From NCBI RefSeq assembly GCF_000745265.1, contig NZ_JQNN01000001.1, positions 4,650,001 to 4,714,000 of the forward strand: a stretch of DNA of 64,000 nucleotides, read 5' to 3'. Shown one piece after another: positions 1 to 9,113 of the stretch (position 1 is the stretch's first letter; each line of letters starts with the position of its first letter). Source of the stretch: Massilia sp. 9096. Lineage in GTDB: Bacteria; Pseudomonadota; Gammaproteobacteria; Burkholderiales; Burkholderiaceae_D. The translations under genes were made by a program, and so were the position numbers. Under the pieces are notes generated by a model. It worked only from the letters and a program-made list of their open reading frames with translations. It was not told where the DNA came from and searched no databases.

Positions 1-679
1 GGTAGTGCTCCCAGATCAGGTTGCCGTACAGGGCCGCCTGGCGCACGGTGACGTTGTGCGCCAGCGTTTCGGCGCGGTGCAGATAGCGTACGTCGCCGGT
101 GGCGTCGAACGCGGCCAGCATCGCTTCGCAGGAATGCATGTTGGCGTTCTGGCCGCGGTAGGGCGACAGCTGCGACCAATCCGCGCTGGCTTCGTCGGCG
201 TACAGGCCGTACTGCGCCTGCCAGAAGCGCTGCTCCATCAGCTCGAAGGTTTCAATCAGCCAGGGGCGGGCTTCCTCGACGCCGGCCATCAGCGCATGCG
301 AACAGGCCAGCAGCACGAAGGCCAGGCCGTAGCAGTGGTTGGTGCCGTCCGTGATTTGCTTGTTGCCCTTGTCCCAGTCGAGGGTCCAGGCATAGCCGCC
401 GGTGGCCGGGTCGCGGTGCGCCTCGCGCAGGAAGCGCAGCCCGTGCAGCACGCGTTCGCGGTCGGCGGCGTCGCCGAACTGGCGGTACGCCATCGCGAAG
501 TTGAACACGAAGCGGGTGCTGCTCACCAGGTGGCGCGTGCGCGCGTCGTAGACCGTGCCGTCGTCCTTGTAGAAATGGTAAAAGCCGCCGCTCGCATCGA
601 GGCAGCGCGGATCGTAGAAACTGCGGGTGTGGCGGATATGCTCCAGCAAAAAGGCGCGCGATCGGAAATCGGGTTGCAT
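1..679 (-). CDS. AGE-family epimerase/isomerase, probable mannose isomerase (3' end outside window)
   Basis: The frame opens with ATG at 679 and runs off the left edge without a stop, giving 226 residues of a family that is usually about 380-420 long. It shows the (alpha/alpha)6-barrel signatures of N-acylglucosamine 2-epimerase-type enzymes: HLVSSTRFVFNFAMAY near residue 50, TDGTNHCYGLAFVLLA near 110 and RGQNANMHSCEA near 175. These resemble bacterial D-mannose isomerases, which interconvert mannose and fructose, more than renin-binding epimerases. Cellobiose/mannobiose 2-epimerase activity cannot be excluded. No signal peptide is seen, so it should act in the cytoplasm. It lies 49 bases downstream of the LacI gene on the same strand, consistent with feeding imported mannose into glycolysis. 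Confidence 0.82.
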   Translation of the reverse strand, partial: MQPDFRSRAFLLEHIRHTRSFYDPRCLDASGGFYHFYKDDGTVYDARTRHLVSSTRFVFNFAMAYRQFGDAADRERVLHGLRFLREAHRDPATGGYAWTLDWDKGNKQITDGTNHCYGLAFVLLACSHALMAGVEEARPWLIETFELMEQRFWQAQYGLYADEASADWSQLSPYRGQNANMHSCEAMLAAFDATGDVRYLHRAETLAHNVTVRQAALYGNLIWEHY

Positions 680-728
680 CGTGGTCTCGTCGTTATTGGA
701 ATTTTTTTAGTCCGGCGGCAGGCCGGTA

Positions 729-1802
729 TCAGCCCAGCAGCGCCGCCCCCGGGCGCCGCACCTGGGTGCGGAAATCGTCGCAGACGGTGCTGGCGCGCAC
801 GATCAGCTCGACCGGCGCCACCTTTTCGATCGGCGGCTCCTGGCTGCCGCGCAGCAGCAGTTCGACGCCGAGCGCACCCAGCTCCTTCTTGTCGATGTGC
901 AGCGTGGTGAGCGGACGATGGCCGAGCACGGCGCTCGAGATGTCGTCGAAACCGGCGATCGACACGTCGTGCGGCACCGTCATCCCGGCCGCCAGGCAGA
1001 CCCGCATCGCCACCAGGGCGGCGGCGTCGTTGTAGCAGAACACGGCGTCGGGCGGATGGGGCAGGGCCAGCAGCGACTGCATCGCTTCCTGCGCGCCGGT
1101 TTCCAGGTCGACGCCTTCCGGCATCATCATGTCCAGGCGCGGATCGGCCAGGATGCCGGCTTCGAACAGGGCCTGGCGGTAGCCGCGGTTGCGCTCGCGG
1201 ATGCTGTAGTGGCTGAGCGGCCCGGAGATCATCGCCACACGCGTGCGGCCGAGCCCGAGCAAATGTTTAGTGGCCAGGTAGCCGCCCATGTGGTTGTCCG
1301 GGTTGACCGAGCTGTAGCCGCGCAGCTTCATGTCGATCAGGACGATCGGCTTGCCGCTGGCGCGCAGCGCGGCGAGCAGCTCGGGCTCGAAGAAGCCGGC
1401 GCACACGATCGCATCCGGCGCATGCATGCGCAGCTGTTCGCTGACGCCGTCGGCCGGGTCGATCGCCATGAAAGACAGCACGATACCCTGGCGGCGGCAG
1501 GCTTCCTCGGCGCCGTGCAGTACCGGCGAATAAAACGGACTGCTCGAGGCGGTATTGTGATGGCGATGCAGCAGGAAGGCCAGGCGGCGGATACGCTTGC
1601 GGCGCAGCTTGCAGAAGTCGTAGCCCAGTTCGCGAGCGGCTTCCAGCACCATCTGGCGCGTGGTTTCGGTCAGGCCGGGCTCGTTCTTGAGCGCCCGCGA
1701 GATGGTGCCGGCCGATACGCCGGCATACTTGGCCAGGTCGCGGATCGTGACCTGCGATGAACCGTCGGCTGACGCCGCGGCACGCGAGGAGTCGGGGTTC
1801 AC
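729..1802 (-). CDS. LacI-family transcriptional regulator
   Basis: 357 residues, the usual LacI/GalR length. The N-terminal helix-turn-helix reads TIRDLAKYAGVSAGTISRALKNEPG (residues about 19-43), followed by the hinge helix and a periplasmic-binding-protein-like effector domain ending in GFDDISSAVLGHRPLTTLHIDKKELG. The start is GTG at 1802, with GGAGA about six bases upstream; the nearby ATG is out of frame. An 18-residue Ser/Ala-rich extension precedes the HTH. It is divergent from the transporter gene and the glycosidase run, and the perfect palindrome at 1998-2020 lies between them. It is therefore the likely repressor of the locus, with a mono- or disaccharide effector, though this is inferred from position only. 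Confidence 0.93.
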   Translation of the reverse strand: MNPDSSRAAASADGSSQVTIRDLAKYAGVSAGTISRALKNEPGLTETTRQMVLEAARELGYDFCKLRRKRIRRLAFLLHRHHNTASSSPFYSPVLHGAEEACRRQGIVLSFMAIDPADGVSEQLRMHAPDAIVCAGFFEPELLAALRASGKPIVLIDMKLRGYSSVNPDNHMGGYLATKHLLGLGRTRVAMISGPLSHYSIRERNRGYRQALFEAGILADPRLDMMMPEGVDLETGAQEAMQSLLALPHPPDAVFCYNDAAALVAMRVCLAAGMTVPHDVSIAGFDDISSAVLGHRPLTTLHIDKKELGALGVELLLRGSQEPPIEKVAPVELIVRASTVCDDFRTQVRRPGAALLG

Positions 1803-1918
1803 ATTGTCTCCGGTGTCGTTGTCGCGGTCGCCCGGGGTGTCCGTGCTGCGCCGCTTGTTTTGATGAAGTCTTGCATATCGTTATTGCATGGTCAAAGGCG
1901 CGCGCCCGGCCATGCTGA

Positions 1919-1940
1919 GTTTAGCCTCTCTTTACTAAAC
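1919..1940. promoter_or_regulatory. possible second, weaker LacI half-site pair
   Basis: GTTTAG (1919-1924) and CTAAAC (1935-1940) are inverted half-sites matching the core of the palindrome at 1998-2020, but are spaced 10 bases apart instead of 7 for the same core. They sit about 120 bases upstream of the LacI start codon and could serve autoregulation or looping. The spacing mismatch makes this tentative. Confidence 0.35.
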
Positions 1941-1997
1941 AGGTTGTGACGTCTTTGCCACAGACGTGTGAAACCGATTTCACTAGAATAAGACAGT

Positions 1998-2020
1998 TGT
2001 TTAGTCATTCGGACTAAACA
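1998..2020. promoter_or_regulatory. probable LacI-family operator
   Basis: TGTTTAGTC (1998-2006) and its exact reverse complement GACTAAACA (2012-2020) flank the spacer ATTCG. A 23-bp near-symmetric site between a LacI gene and a divergent sugar-uptake/glycosidase run is the expected arrangement for its operator. The odd-length spacer differs from the central CG of classic LacI/PurR sites. It lies 22 bases upstream of the proposed -35 at 2043. Confidence 0.65.
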
Positions 2021-2042
2021 AGGCCGGGGGCTTTTCATGTCG

Positions 2043-2071
2043 TTGACCCTTGACAATGGCTTATGCAAAAT
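2043..2071 (+). promoter_or_regulatory. possible sigma-70 promoter for the sugar transporter/glycosidase run
   Basis: TTGACC (2043-2048) and CAAAAT (2066-2071) are separated by 17 bases. The -35 is close to consensus, the -10 matches four of six positions. A second TTGACA at 2050 has no good -10 partner. It lies within the 323-base gene-free region 1803-2125, which otherwise holds only the palindromic sites. Confidence 0.4.
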
Positions 2072-2125
2072 GTCCTTATCAAAAAAGTTGCATGAAAAAC
2101 ACGGCAACACACCTAGGAGACTTAC

Positions 2126-3397
2126 ATGGAACGTGCTTCCTCGGCGGCGATCGGCACCGCCGGCCAGGCCCAACCCGCCAAATACACCTTTCCCCTGACG
2201 ATCGTCACGGCCCTGTTCTTCATGTGGGGTTTGTTGACGTCGCTGAACGACATCCTGATCCCGCACCTGAAGTCGGTCTACAACCTGACCTACGTGCAGG
2301 CGATGCTGGTGAACCTGGCCTTCTTCAGCGGCTACTTTCTGCTGTCGATCCCGGCCGGCGCCCTGATCCGCCGCACCGGTTATAAAGCCGGCGCCGTGAT
2401 CGGCCTGGCCGTGTGCGCCGTCGGCGCCGCGCTGTTCTACCCGGCCGCCACCAGCGGCTACGGCCTGTTTCTGTTCGCGCTGTTCGTGCTGGCCGGCGGC
2501 ATCACCGTCCTGCAGGTCGCGGCCAACCCGTACGTGACCGTGCTCGGTCCGCCGGCCACCGCCTCGAGCCGCCTGAACCTGACCCAGGCCCTGAACTCGT
2601 TCGGCACCTTCGTCGGCCCCCCGATCGGCGGCTACCTGATCCTGTCGCACATCTCGGCAGCGGCCGATCCGAACAACATGAGCGCCGCCGAGAAGCTGGC
2701 GCAGGCGCACGCCGTCCAGGGTCCGTACCTGGGCCTGGCGGCCACGCTGGCGGTGCTGGCGATCCTGTTCGCCGTGATCCGCCTGCCGATCATCAAGGAC
2801 GAAGACGCGGGCGTGGCCAGCGGCTCGATCTTCTCGCAGAAGCGCCTGATGCTGGGCGTGCTGGCGATCTTCGTGTACGTCGGCGCCGAAGTCAGCATCG
2901 GCAGCTTCCTGATCAACTACATGGGCGACAAGAGCATCGCCGGTTTCGCGCCCGAACTCGCGGCCAACTACGTCGCCTATTACTGGGGCGGCGCGATGGT
3001 CGGCCGCTTCATCGGCTCGGCCGTGATGCGCACCATCAGCCCGGGCAAGGTCCTGGCCTTCAACGCCGCCGCCTGCATCCTGCTGCTGGTCGCGACCACC
3101 TTCGGCCATGGCCACTTCGCGATGTGGGCGGTGCTGCTGGTCGGCCTGTTCAACTCGATCATGTTCCCGACCATCTTCAGCATGTCGGTGCATGAACTGG
3201 GCCCGCTGACCAGCCAGGGCTCGGGCCTGCTGGTGATGGCGATCGCCGGCGGCGCCGTGGTCCCGGTGATCCAGGCGCAAGCCGCCGACGTGATCGGCCT
3301 GCAGACCTCGTTCCTGATCCCGGCGGTCTGCTACGCCTACATCCTGTACTTCGGCGCCCGGTACGCGCGCATGTTCGTCGAAGTCAAGGCCGTTTAA
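2126..3397 (+). CDS. sugar MFS transporter, FucP/glucose-galactose family
   Basis: 423 residues with about 12 hydrophobic segments. It carries the FucP-family signatures FFMWGLLTSLNDILIPHLK in TM1, VLQVAANPYVTVLGPPATASSRLNLTQALNSFGTFVGPPIGG in the middle, and YWGGAMVGRFIGS and NSIMFPTIFSMSVHELG in the C-terminal half. The family imports fucose, glucose, galactose or mannose by H+ symport across the inner membrane. The start ATG at 2126 follows TAGGAGAC. It is the first gene downstream of the LacI operator and probably brings in the monosaccharides released by the enzymes that follow. A paralogue lies at 36152-37438. Confidence 0.93.
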   Translation: MERASSAAIGTAGQAQPAKYTFPLTIVTALFFMWGLLTSLNDILIPHLKSVYNLTYVQAMLVNLAFFSGYFLLSIPAGALIRRTGYKAGAVIGLAVCAVGAALFYPAATSGYGLFLFALFVLAGGITVLQVAANPYVTVLGPPATASSRLNLTQALNSFGTFVGPPIGGYLILSHISAAADPNNMSAAEKLAQAHAVQGPYLGLAATLAVLAILFAVIRLPIIKDEDAGVASGSIFSQKRLMLGVLAIFVYVGAEVSIGSFLINYMGDKSIAGFAPELAANYVAYYWGGAMVGRFIGSAVMRTISPGKVLAFNAAACILLLVATTFGHGHFAMWAVLLVGLFNSIMFPTIFSMSVHELGPLTSQGSGLLVMAIAGGAVVPVIQAQAADVIGLQTSFLIPAVCYAYILYFGARYARMFVEVKAV

Positions 3398-3509
3398 GAG
3401 CGCGTAACGCTCCGGGTCATTCGACATATCCGCGCTGCGCGCCTTCGGGTGCGCGGCGCGTCTTCATACCAATAACAACGACACCGACTCGACATAGAGA
3501 GGCCCTCCC

Positions 3510-5732
3510 ATGCGTATTCGAATCATGATCGCCGCCATCGCGGCTTGCCTGCCCCTGCTGACCCACGCCGCGGATGCACCCGCACCGGCGCAGAAACCCT
3601 GGCTGGACAGCTCCTTGAACCCCGACCAGCGCGCCAAGCTGGCGGTGCAGGCCATGACCCAGGAAGAAAAACTGAGCTGGGTGTTCGCCTGGTTCGGCAA
3701 CGACTTCGGCCCGAAGAAGAAGACCCCGGCCGCGCTGGCGCAATCGGCCGGCTACATCCCCGGCACCGCGCGCCTGGGCATCCCGGCGCTGTTCGAGACC
3801 GACGCCGGCCTGGGCGTGGCCTCGCAGGCGGGCCCGCAGGTGCGCGAGCGCACCCAGCTGCCGTCCGGCCTGGCGACCGCCTCGACCTGGGACACGAAAC
3901 TGGCCTATGCCGGCGGCGCGATGATCGGCGCCGAGGCGCGCGCGTCCGGCTTCAACGTGATGCTGGCCGGCGGCGTCAACCTGCTGCGCGACGCGCGCAA
4001 CGGCCGCAACTTCGAATACGCCGGCGAAGACCCGCTGCTGGCCGGCACCATGGTCGGCCAGACCGTCAAGGGCATCGAATCGAACCATATCGTTTCGACC
4101 GTCAAGCACTACGCGATGAACGACCAGGAGACCGGCCGCTTCGTGGTCGACTCGCGCATCGACAAGGCGGCGATGCGCATGTCCGACCTGCTGGCGATGC
4201 AGCTGGCGCTGGAAGGCTCGGACGCCGGTTCGGTGATGTGCTCGTACAACCGCGTCAACGGCGTCTACGCCTGCGAGAACGACTACCTGCTCAACGAAGT
4301 GCTCAAGAAGGACTGGGGTTTCAAGGGCTTCGTGATGTCCGACTGGGGCGCGACCCACAGCACCGAAATGGCCGCCAACAATGGCCTGGACCAGGAATCG
4401 GGGCATGAATTCGACAAGATGGATTACTTCGGCCCGGCGCTGGCCGAGGCGGTGAAGGCCGGCCGCGTGCCGCAGGCGCGCCTGGACGACATGGTCACGC
4501 GCATCATGTACGCGATGTTCGCCAAGGGCGTGGTCGAGCACCCGGTGCGCGAGGGCGGCGCGATCGACTTCGCCGCCCACGGCGCGGTGAGCCGCCAGGA
4601 TGCCGAAGACGGCATGGTGCTGCTCAAGAACGACCGCAACGTGCTGCCGCTTGCCAAGACCGTGCGCACCATCGCCATCATCGGCGGTCATGCCGACGTC
4701 GGCGTGCTGTCGGGCGGCGGCTCGTCGCAGGTGTATCCGGTCGGCGGCATGGCCGTGAAAGGCCTGGAGCCGAAGATCTGGCCGGGTCCGGTCGTGTACC
4801 ACCCGTCGTCGCCGCTGCGCGCGATCCAGGCGCAGGCACCGAATGCGAAGATCGTGTTCGACGACGGCACCGATCCGGCGCGCGCCGCGCGCGTGGCCAA
4901 GTCCGCCGACGTGGCGCTGGTGTTCGCCACCCAGTGGGTCGGCGAAGCCAACGACGCCGTCTCGCTGGCGCTGCCCGACAAGCAGGATGCCCTGATCGAC
5001 GCGGTCGCCGCGGCCAACAACAGCACCGTGGTCGTGCTGGAAAACGGCAGCCCGGTCGCGATGCCGTGGCTGAACAAGACCCCGGCCGTGCTGGAAGCCT
5101 GGTACCCGGGCACCAGCGGCGGCGAGGCGATCGCGCGCGTGCTGTTCGGCGCGGTCAACCCGTCCGGTCACCTGCCGGCCACCTTCCCGGCTTCCGAGCA
5201 GCAGCTGCCGCGCCCGAAACTGGACGGCGACCGCAAGAACGAAGAAAAAGCCTTCGCCGTCGACTACAGCGAAGGCGCGGCGATCGGCTACAAGTGGTTC
5301 GACCTGAAGGGCCTGAAACCGCTGTTCCCGTTCGGCCACGGCATGTCGTACACCACGTTCTCGTATGCCGGCCTCGGCGCGAAAGTCCAGGACGGCAAGC
5401 TGCACGTGCGCTTCAAGGTCACCAACACCGGCAAGCTCGCCGGCAAGGCGGTGCCGCAGGTGTACGTGTCGCCGCTCGCGGCCAAGTGGGAAGCACCGAA
5501 GCGCCTGGCCGGCTGGGACAAGGTCGCGCTGCAGCCGGGCGAATCGAAGGAAGTCGAGGTCACGGTCGAGCCGCGCGTGCTCGGCATGTTCGACGAATCC
5601 GCTAAGACCTGGAACATTGCCAAGGGCCAGTACAAGCTGATGCTGGCCAAGGATGCGGCCGGCGTTGATGCGGCCAGCGTCACCGTCGACCTGCCGGCCC
5701 AGGTGCTGGACGTGCGCGGCCGCGCACGCTGA
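3510..5732 (+). CDS. secreted glycoside hydrolase family 3 (beta-glucosidase type)
   Basis: 740 residues with a Sec signal peptide (cleavage expected near residue 20, THA-AD). The N-terminal TIM barrel carries KHYAMNDQE (199-207) and SDW with the probable nucleophile Asp278 in GFVMSDWGATHS. The alpha/beta-sandwich domain contains GMVLLKNDRNVLPL, and the C-terminal fibronectin-III-like domain contains FPFGHGMSYTTFSY. GH3 enzymes of this architecture remove beta-linked glucose, or xylose/mannose in some cases, from oligosaccharide ends. Next to a GH5 mannanase, trimming of glucomannan fragments in the periplasm or outside the cell is plausible. It is 19 bases upstream of the GH5 gene and presumably co-transcribed. 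Confidence 0.93.
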   Translation: MRIRIMIAAIAACLPLLTHAADAPAPAQKPWLDSSLNPDQRAKLAVQAMTQEEKLSWVFAWFGNDFGPKKKTPAALAQSAGYIPGTARLGIPALFETDAGLGVASQAGPQVRERTQLPSGLATASTWDTKLAYAGGAMIGAEARASGFNVMLAGGVNLLRDARNGRNFEYAGEDPLLAGTMVGQTVKGIESNHIVSTVKHYAMNDQETGRFVVDSRIDKAAMRMSDLLAMQLALEGSDAGSVMCSYNRVNGVYACENDYLLNEVLKKDWGFKGFVMSDWGATHSTEMAANNGLDQESGHEFDKMDYFGPALAEAVKAGRVPQARLDDMVTRIMYAMFAKGVVEHPVREGGAIDFAAHGAVSRQDAEDGMVLLKNDRNVLPLAKTVRTIAIIGGHADVGVLSGGGSSQVYPVGGMAVKGLEPKIWPGPVVYHPSSPLRAIQAQAPNAKIVFDDGTDPARAARVAKSADVALVFATQWVGEANDAVSLALPDKQDALIDAVAAANNSTVVVLENGSPVAMPWLNKTPAVLEAWYPGTSGGEAIARVLFGAVNPSGHLPATFPASEQQLPRPKLDGDRKNEEKAFAVDYSEGAAIGYKWFDLKGLKPLFPFGHGMSYTTFSYAGLGAKVQDGKLHVRFKVTNTGKLAGKAVPQVYVSPLAAKWEAPKRLAGWDKVALQPGESKEVEVTVEPRVLGMFDESAKTWNIAKGQYKLMLAKDAAGVDAASVTVDLPAQVLDVRGRAR

Positions 5733-5751
5733 TCGCAACGGAGGAGGAGAC

Positions 5752-7104
5752 ATGACAACCAGGATCGCAAAAAAAACCGCGACCGCAGCCTTCCTGCTCG
5801 CCGCCCTGGCCAGCTTTAACGCCATGGCCGCCGACAACGGCCAGGACGGCTTCGTGGCCGTGCAGGATACGCATTTCGTGCGCAACGGCCATCCCTACGT
5901 CATCACCGGCGCCAACTTCTGGTACGGCGGCTATCTCGGCGCGCCGAGCGGCGTCGGGCAGCGTGCGCGCCTGGTGAAGGAACTCGACCGCTTGAAAGCC
6001 ATCGGCATCAACAACGTGCGCGTGCTGGCGGTGTCCGAGCAGACCGACATGAAGAGCGCGGTGCGTCCGGCCACCACGCGCAAACCCGGCGACTACGACG
6101 AGAATTTGTTGAAAGGCCTGGACTTCCTGATGGCGGAACTGGCCAGGCGCGACATGACGGCCGTGCTTTACCTGAACAACTTCTGGCAGTGGTCGGGCGG
6201 CATGACCCAGTACCTGAACTGGTTCGAGGGCACGCCGGCGCACGACCCGAACGTGAGCAAGGACTACGAACGCTTCATGGGCGAGAACGCGCGCTTCTAC
6301 ACCAATGCGAAGGCGCAGGCCGAGTACCGCAAGGTGATCGACCACATCGTCAACCGCACCAACAGCGTCACCGGCAAGCGCTACCGCGACGACCCGGCCG
6401 TGCTGTCCTGGCAGCTGGCCAACGAGCCGCGTCCCGGCAACAGCAAGGCCGGCGGCGAGCAAAAGGCGACCTACGTGAAGTGGGTCGCCGACACCGCCCA
6501 CTACATCCGCTCGCTCGACGGCAAGCACATGGTCAGCACCGGCAGCGAAGGCCTGGCCGGCTCGGTACAGGATGCGCAGCTGTACATGGACGCGCACCGC
6601 ACGCCCGACGTCGCCTACCTGACCTACCACCTGTGGCCGGCGAACTGGGGCTGGTTCGACCCGAAGCGGGCCGACGCCACCTGGGCCGGCATGATGGACA
6701 AGAGCATGCAGTACCTGAACCAGCACATCGACTACGCGAAGCAGGTGCACAAGCCGATCGTGCTCGAGGAGTTCGGCCTGAACCGCGACGGCGCCTCGTT
6801 CGACATCAAGTCCTCGACCAGGGTGCGCGACCGCTTCTACGGCGAAGTCTTTTCCCTGATCGAGAAGCGCGCCGCCGCCGGCGATCCGGTCGCCGGCTGG
6901 ACCTTCTGGGCCTGGGGCGGCGCCGGCCGCGCGGCCAACGCCGACTACTGGTGGAAACCGGGCAACGACTTCGTCGGCGATCCGCCGCAGGAAGAGCAGG
7001 GCCTGTACTCGGTGTTCGACAGCGACGCCAGCACTATCCAGGTCATCCAGGATTCGGCCAGGCGCCTGCAGGCGATCGGCGCCAGGATCGGAGGCAAACA
7101 ATGA
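5752..7104 (+). CDS. secreted GH5 endo-beta-1,4-mannanase-like hydrolase
   Basis: 450 residues. The ATG at 5752 is chosen because GGAGGAGGA lies just upstream and a clear signal peptide follows (FLLAALASFNAMAA-D, about residues 14-27). GH5 clan-A features are ITGANFWYGGYLG near 51-63, the acid/base in LANEPRP (Glu225) and the nucleophile in VLEEFG (Glu340). The NFWYGGY and LNNFWQWSGGM stretches are typical of mannanases of GH5 rather than cellulases. It should cleave internal mannosidic bonds of gluco- or galactomannan. Its stop overlaps the next gene's start (ATGA). Confidence 0.9.
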   Translation: MTTRIAKKTATAAFLLAALASFNAMAADNGQDGFVAVQDTHFVRNGHPYVITGANFWYGGYLGAPSGVGQRARLVKELDRLKAIGINNVRVLAVSEQTDMKSAVRPATTRKPGDYDENLLKGLDFLMAELARRDMTAVLYLNNFWQWSGGMTQYLNWFEGTPAHDPNVSKDYERFMGENARFYTNAKAQAEYRKVIDHIVNRTNSVTGKRYRDDPAVLSWQLANEPRPGNSKAGGEQKATYVKWVADTAHYIRSLDGKHMVSTGSEGLAGSVQDAQLYMDAHRTPDVAYLTYHLWPANWGWFDPKRADATWAGMMDKSMQYLNQHIDYAKQVHKPIVLEEFGLNRDGASFDIKSSTRVRDRFYGEVFSLIEKRAAAGDPVAGWTFWAWGGAGRAANADYWWKPGNDFVGDPPQEEQGLYSVFDSDASTIQVIQDSARRLQAIGARIGGKQ

Positions 7105-8324
7105 AGCGCACGGGCACGCTGCTGCTGGCCGCCGCCATGATCACGCCGCCGATCACCGCATCGGCGCAGAAGTTCGACGACCTGGCCAAGACCCCGCAGA
7201 TGGGCTGGAACAGCTGGAACCGCTTCGCCTGCAACATCGACGAGAAGCTGATCCGCGAGACCGCCGACGCCATGGTCAAGACCGGGCTGAAGGATGCCGG
7301 CTACCAGTACATCAACATCGACGATTGCTGGCACGGCGCGCGCGACGCGCACGGCGACATCCAGCCCGACCCGCAGCGCTTCCCGAACGGGATCAAGGCG
7401 GTGGCCGACTACGTGCACGCGCGCGGGCTGAAGCTCGGCATCTATTCGGACGTCGGCGCCACCACCTGCGGCGGCCGTCCGGGCAGCCGCGGCCACGAAT
7501 ACCAGGACGCGCAGACCTACGCGGCCTGGGGCGTCGACTACCTGAAGTACGACTGGTGCGACAGCAAGAACATCAACGCGGTCGGCGCCTACACGACCAT
7601 GCGCGACGCGCTGCGCGCGGCCAACCGGCCGATCCTGTTCAGCATCTGCGAATGGGGCGACAACAAGCCGTGGGAATGGGCGCCGGAAGTCGGCCACTCC
7701 TGGCGCACGACCGGCGACATCTATCCGTGCTGGGATTGCGAGATGAGCCATGGCTCGTGGTCGGCGCTGGGCGTGCTGCGCATCCTCGACAAGCAGGCCG
7801 GCCTGCGCAAGTACTCGGGGCCGGGCCACTGGAACGACATGGACATGCTCGAAGTCGGCATGGGCATGAGCGAGATTGAGGACCGGGCCCACTTCTCGAT
7901 CTGGGCGATGATGGATTCGCCGCTCATCCTCGGCAACGACCTGCGTTCGATGCCGGCAGCGACGCATAAGATCGTCGCCAACCGCGCGGTCATCGCCATC
8001 AACCAGGACCCGCTTGGCGTGCAGGCGCTGCGTTTCTATAACCAGGGCAGCGTCGAGCTGTGGGCCAAGCCGATGGCGAACGACGAGTGGGCCCTGATGA
8101 TCCTGAACCGCGGCGAAGCCCCGCTGGCCTACCGTTACGATTGGCAGCAGCATTCGATCGGCGACGACCTGTCCAAGCGCGACGCCGACTTCAAGAAGAC
8201 CCGCTACACCTGGGTTGATGCCTGGAGCGGCAAGACCGGCGACACCGCGCACCGCCTCGACGTCACCGTGCCGGCGCATGGCGTGGTGCTGCTGCGCCTG
8301 AAAAAACAAGGAGACCCCACATGA
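7101..8324 (+). CDS. secreted GH27 alpha-galactosidase
   Basis: 407 residues, signal peptide ending near SAQ (21-23). GH27 hallmarks: TPQMGWNSWNRFACNI at 31-46, YINIDDCWHG at 70-79, nucleophile Asp151 in YLKYDWCD, acid/base Asp206 in SWRTTGDI, GHWNDMDMLEVG further on, then a C-terminal beta domain. It removes alpha-1,6-galactosyl side groups, as in galactomannan. Translation is probably coupled to the GH5 gene by a 4-base ATGA overlap, with GGAGG inside the upstream gene as ribosome site. Not close to the other GH27 (21386-23296), which has an extra C-terminal domain. Confidence 0.95.
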   Translation: MKRTGTLLLAAAMITPPITASAQKFDDLAKTPQMGWNSWNRFACNIDEKLIRETADAMVKTGLKDAGYQYINIDDCWHGARDAHGDIQPDPQRFPNGIKAVADYVHARGLKLGIYSDVGATTCGGRPGSRGHEYQDAQTYAAWGVDYLKYDWCDSKNINAVGAYTTMRDALRAANRPILFSICEWGDNKPWEWAPEVGHSWRTTGDIYPCWDCEMSHGSWSALGVLRILDKQAGLRKYSGPGHWNDMDMLEVGMGMSEIEDRAHFSIWAMMDSPLILGNDLRSMPAATHKIVANRAVIAINQDPLGVQALRFYNQGSVELWAKPMANDEWALMILNRGEAPLAYRYDWQQHSIGDDLSKRDADFKKTRYTWVDAWSGKTGDTAHRLDVTVPAHGVVLLRLKKQGDPT

Positions 8325-9106
8325 GCAAGCGTTTTGTTTCGACCCTGCTGGCAGCGCTGCTGACCGCCCAGGTCGGCACGGCCGGCCATATCGCCGTGGC
8401 CTCGGCCGAGGACGCGGTCGCGGTTGCGCCCAGCAACGGCCTGTCCCCGGCGGCTTGCGCCGTCACGCCGATGCCGCGCACGAAAGAGTACACGTGGATG
8501 TCGGTCGCCAAATGGAACGAGATCCACGCGGCCCAGCAGGCGCGCGCGAAGCAAGGCGGCGTCGACCTGATGTTCGTCGGCGACTCGATCACCCAGGGCT
8601 GGCCGCAAGACCTGTTCGAGCAGGAGTTCGGGCGCTTCCACGCGGTCAATTTCGGCGTCGGCGGCGACCACACCGGCAACGTGCTGTACCGCCTGGACGA
8701 CCCGGCGATGGCGGCCTTGAAGCCGCGCGCGATCGTGCTCCTGATCGGCGTGAACAACTTCTTCCACTGCGCGGACGATACCGAGCAGACCTTCGCCGGC
8801 ATCCGCAAGGTGGTCGAGACGCTGCGCCGCGAATACCCGGACGCGCGCATCCTGCTCAACGGCGTGCTGCCCTACGGCGAGCCGCAGGAAGAGGCCAAGC
8901 GCGTGCAGGTGCGCGCGCTGAACCGCATGGTCGCGACGCTGGCAGAGGGCCGTCACGTGGTCTACCGCGACTACGGTCCGCGCCTGCTGCAGGCCGACGG
9001 CACCATCTCGCACGACATCATGGCCGACAACCTGCATCCGACGCCGAAGGGCTACCGCATCTGGGCCGACGCCATGCTGCCGGATATCGAAACCCTGATG
9101 AAGTGA
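8321..9106 (+). CDS. secreted SGNH/GDSL hydrolase, probable carbohydrate acetylesterase
   Basis: 261 residues with an N-terminal signal segment (ALLTAQVGTAGHIAVASA). SGNH blocks are visible: block I FVGDSITQGW (Ser nucleophile), block II GVGGDHTGN, block III GVNNFF and block V DNLHPTPKGY (Asp and His). The fold resembles the platelet-activating-factor acetylhydrolase beta/gamma group used by many bacteria as sugar acetylesterases. ATGA overlap with the GH27 gene, and AAGGAG upstream. By context it would remove acetyl groups that block mannanase and galactosidase action; the substrate is inferred. Confidence 0.88.
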   Translation: MSKRFVSTLLAALLTAQVGTAGHIAVASAEDAVAVAPSNGLSPAACAVTPMPRTKEYTWMSVAKWNEIHAAQQARAKQGGVDLMFVGDSITQGWPQDLFEQEFGRFHAVNFGVGGDHTGNVLYRLDDPAMAALKPRAIVLLIGVNNFFHCADDTEQTFAGIRKVVETLRREYPDARILLNGVLPYGEPQEEAKRVQVRALNRMVATLAEGRHVVYRDYGPRLLQADGTISHDIMADNLHPTPKGYRIWADAMLPDIETLMK

Positions 9107-9113
9107 GGACGAC

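Noticed and set aside
1892..3427. 511-codon minus-strand frame across the sugar transporter
   Set aside because: Gln/His/Arg/Asp low-complexity translation; the plus-strand FucP protein has all family motifs.
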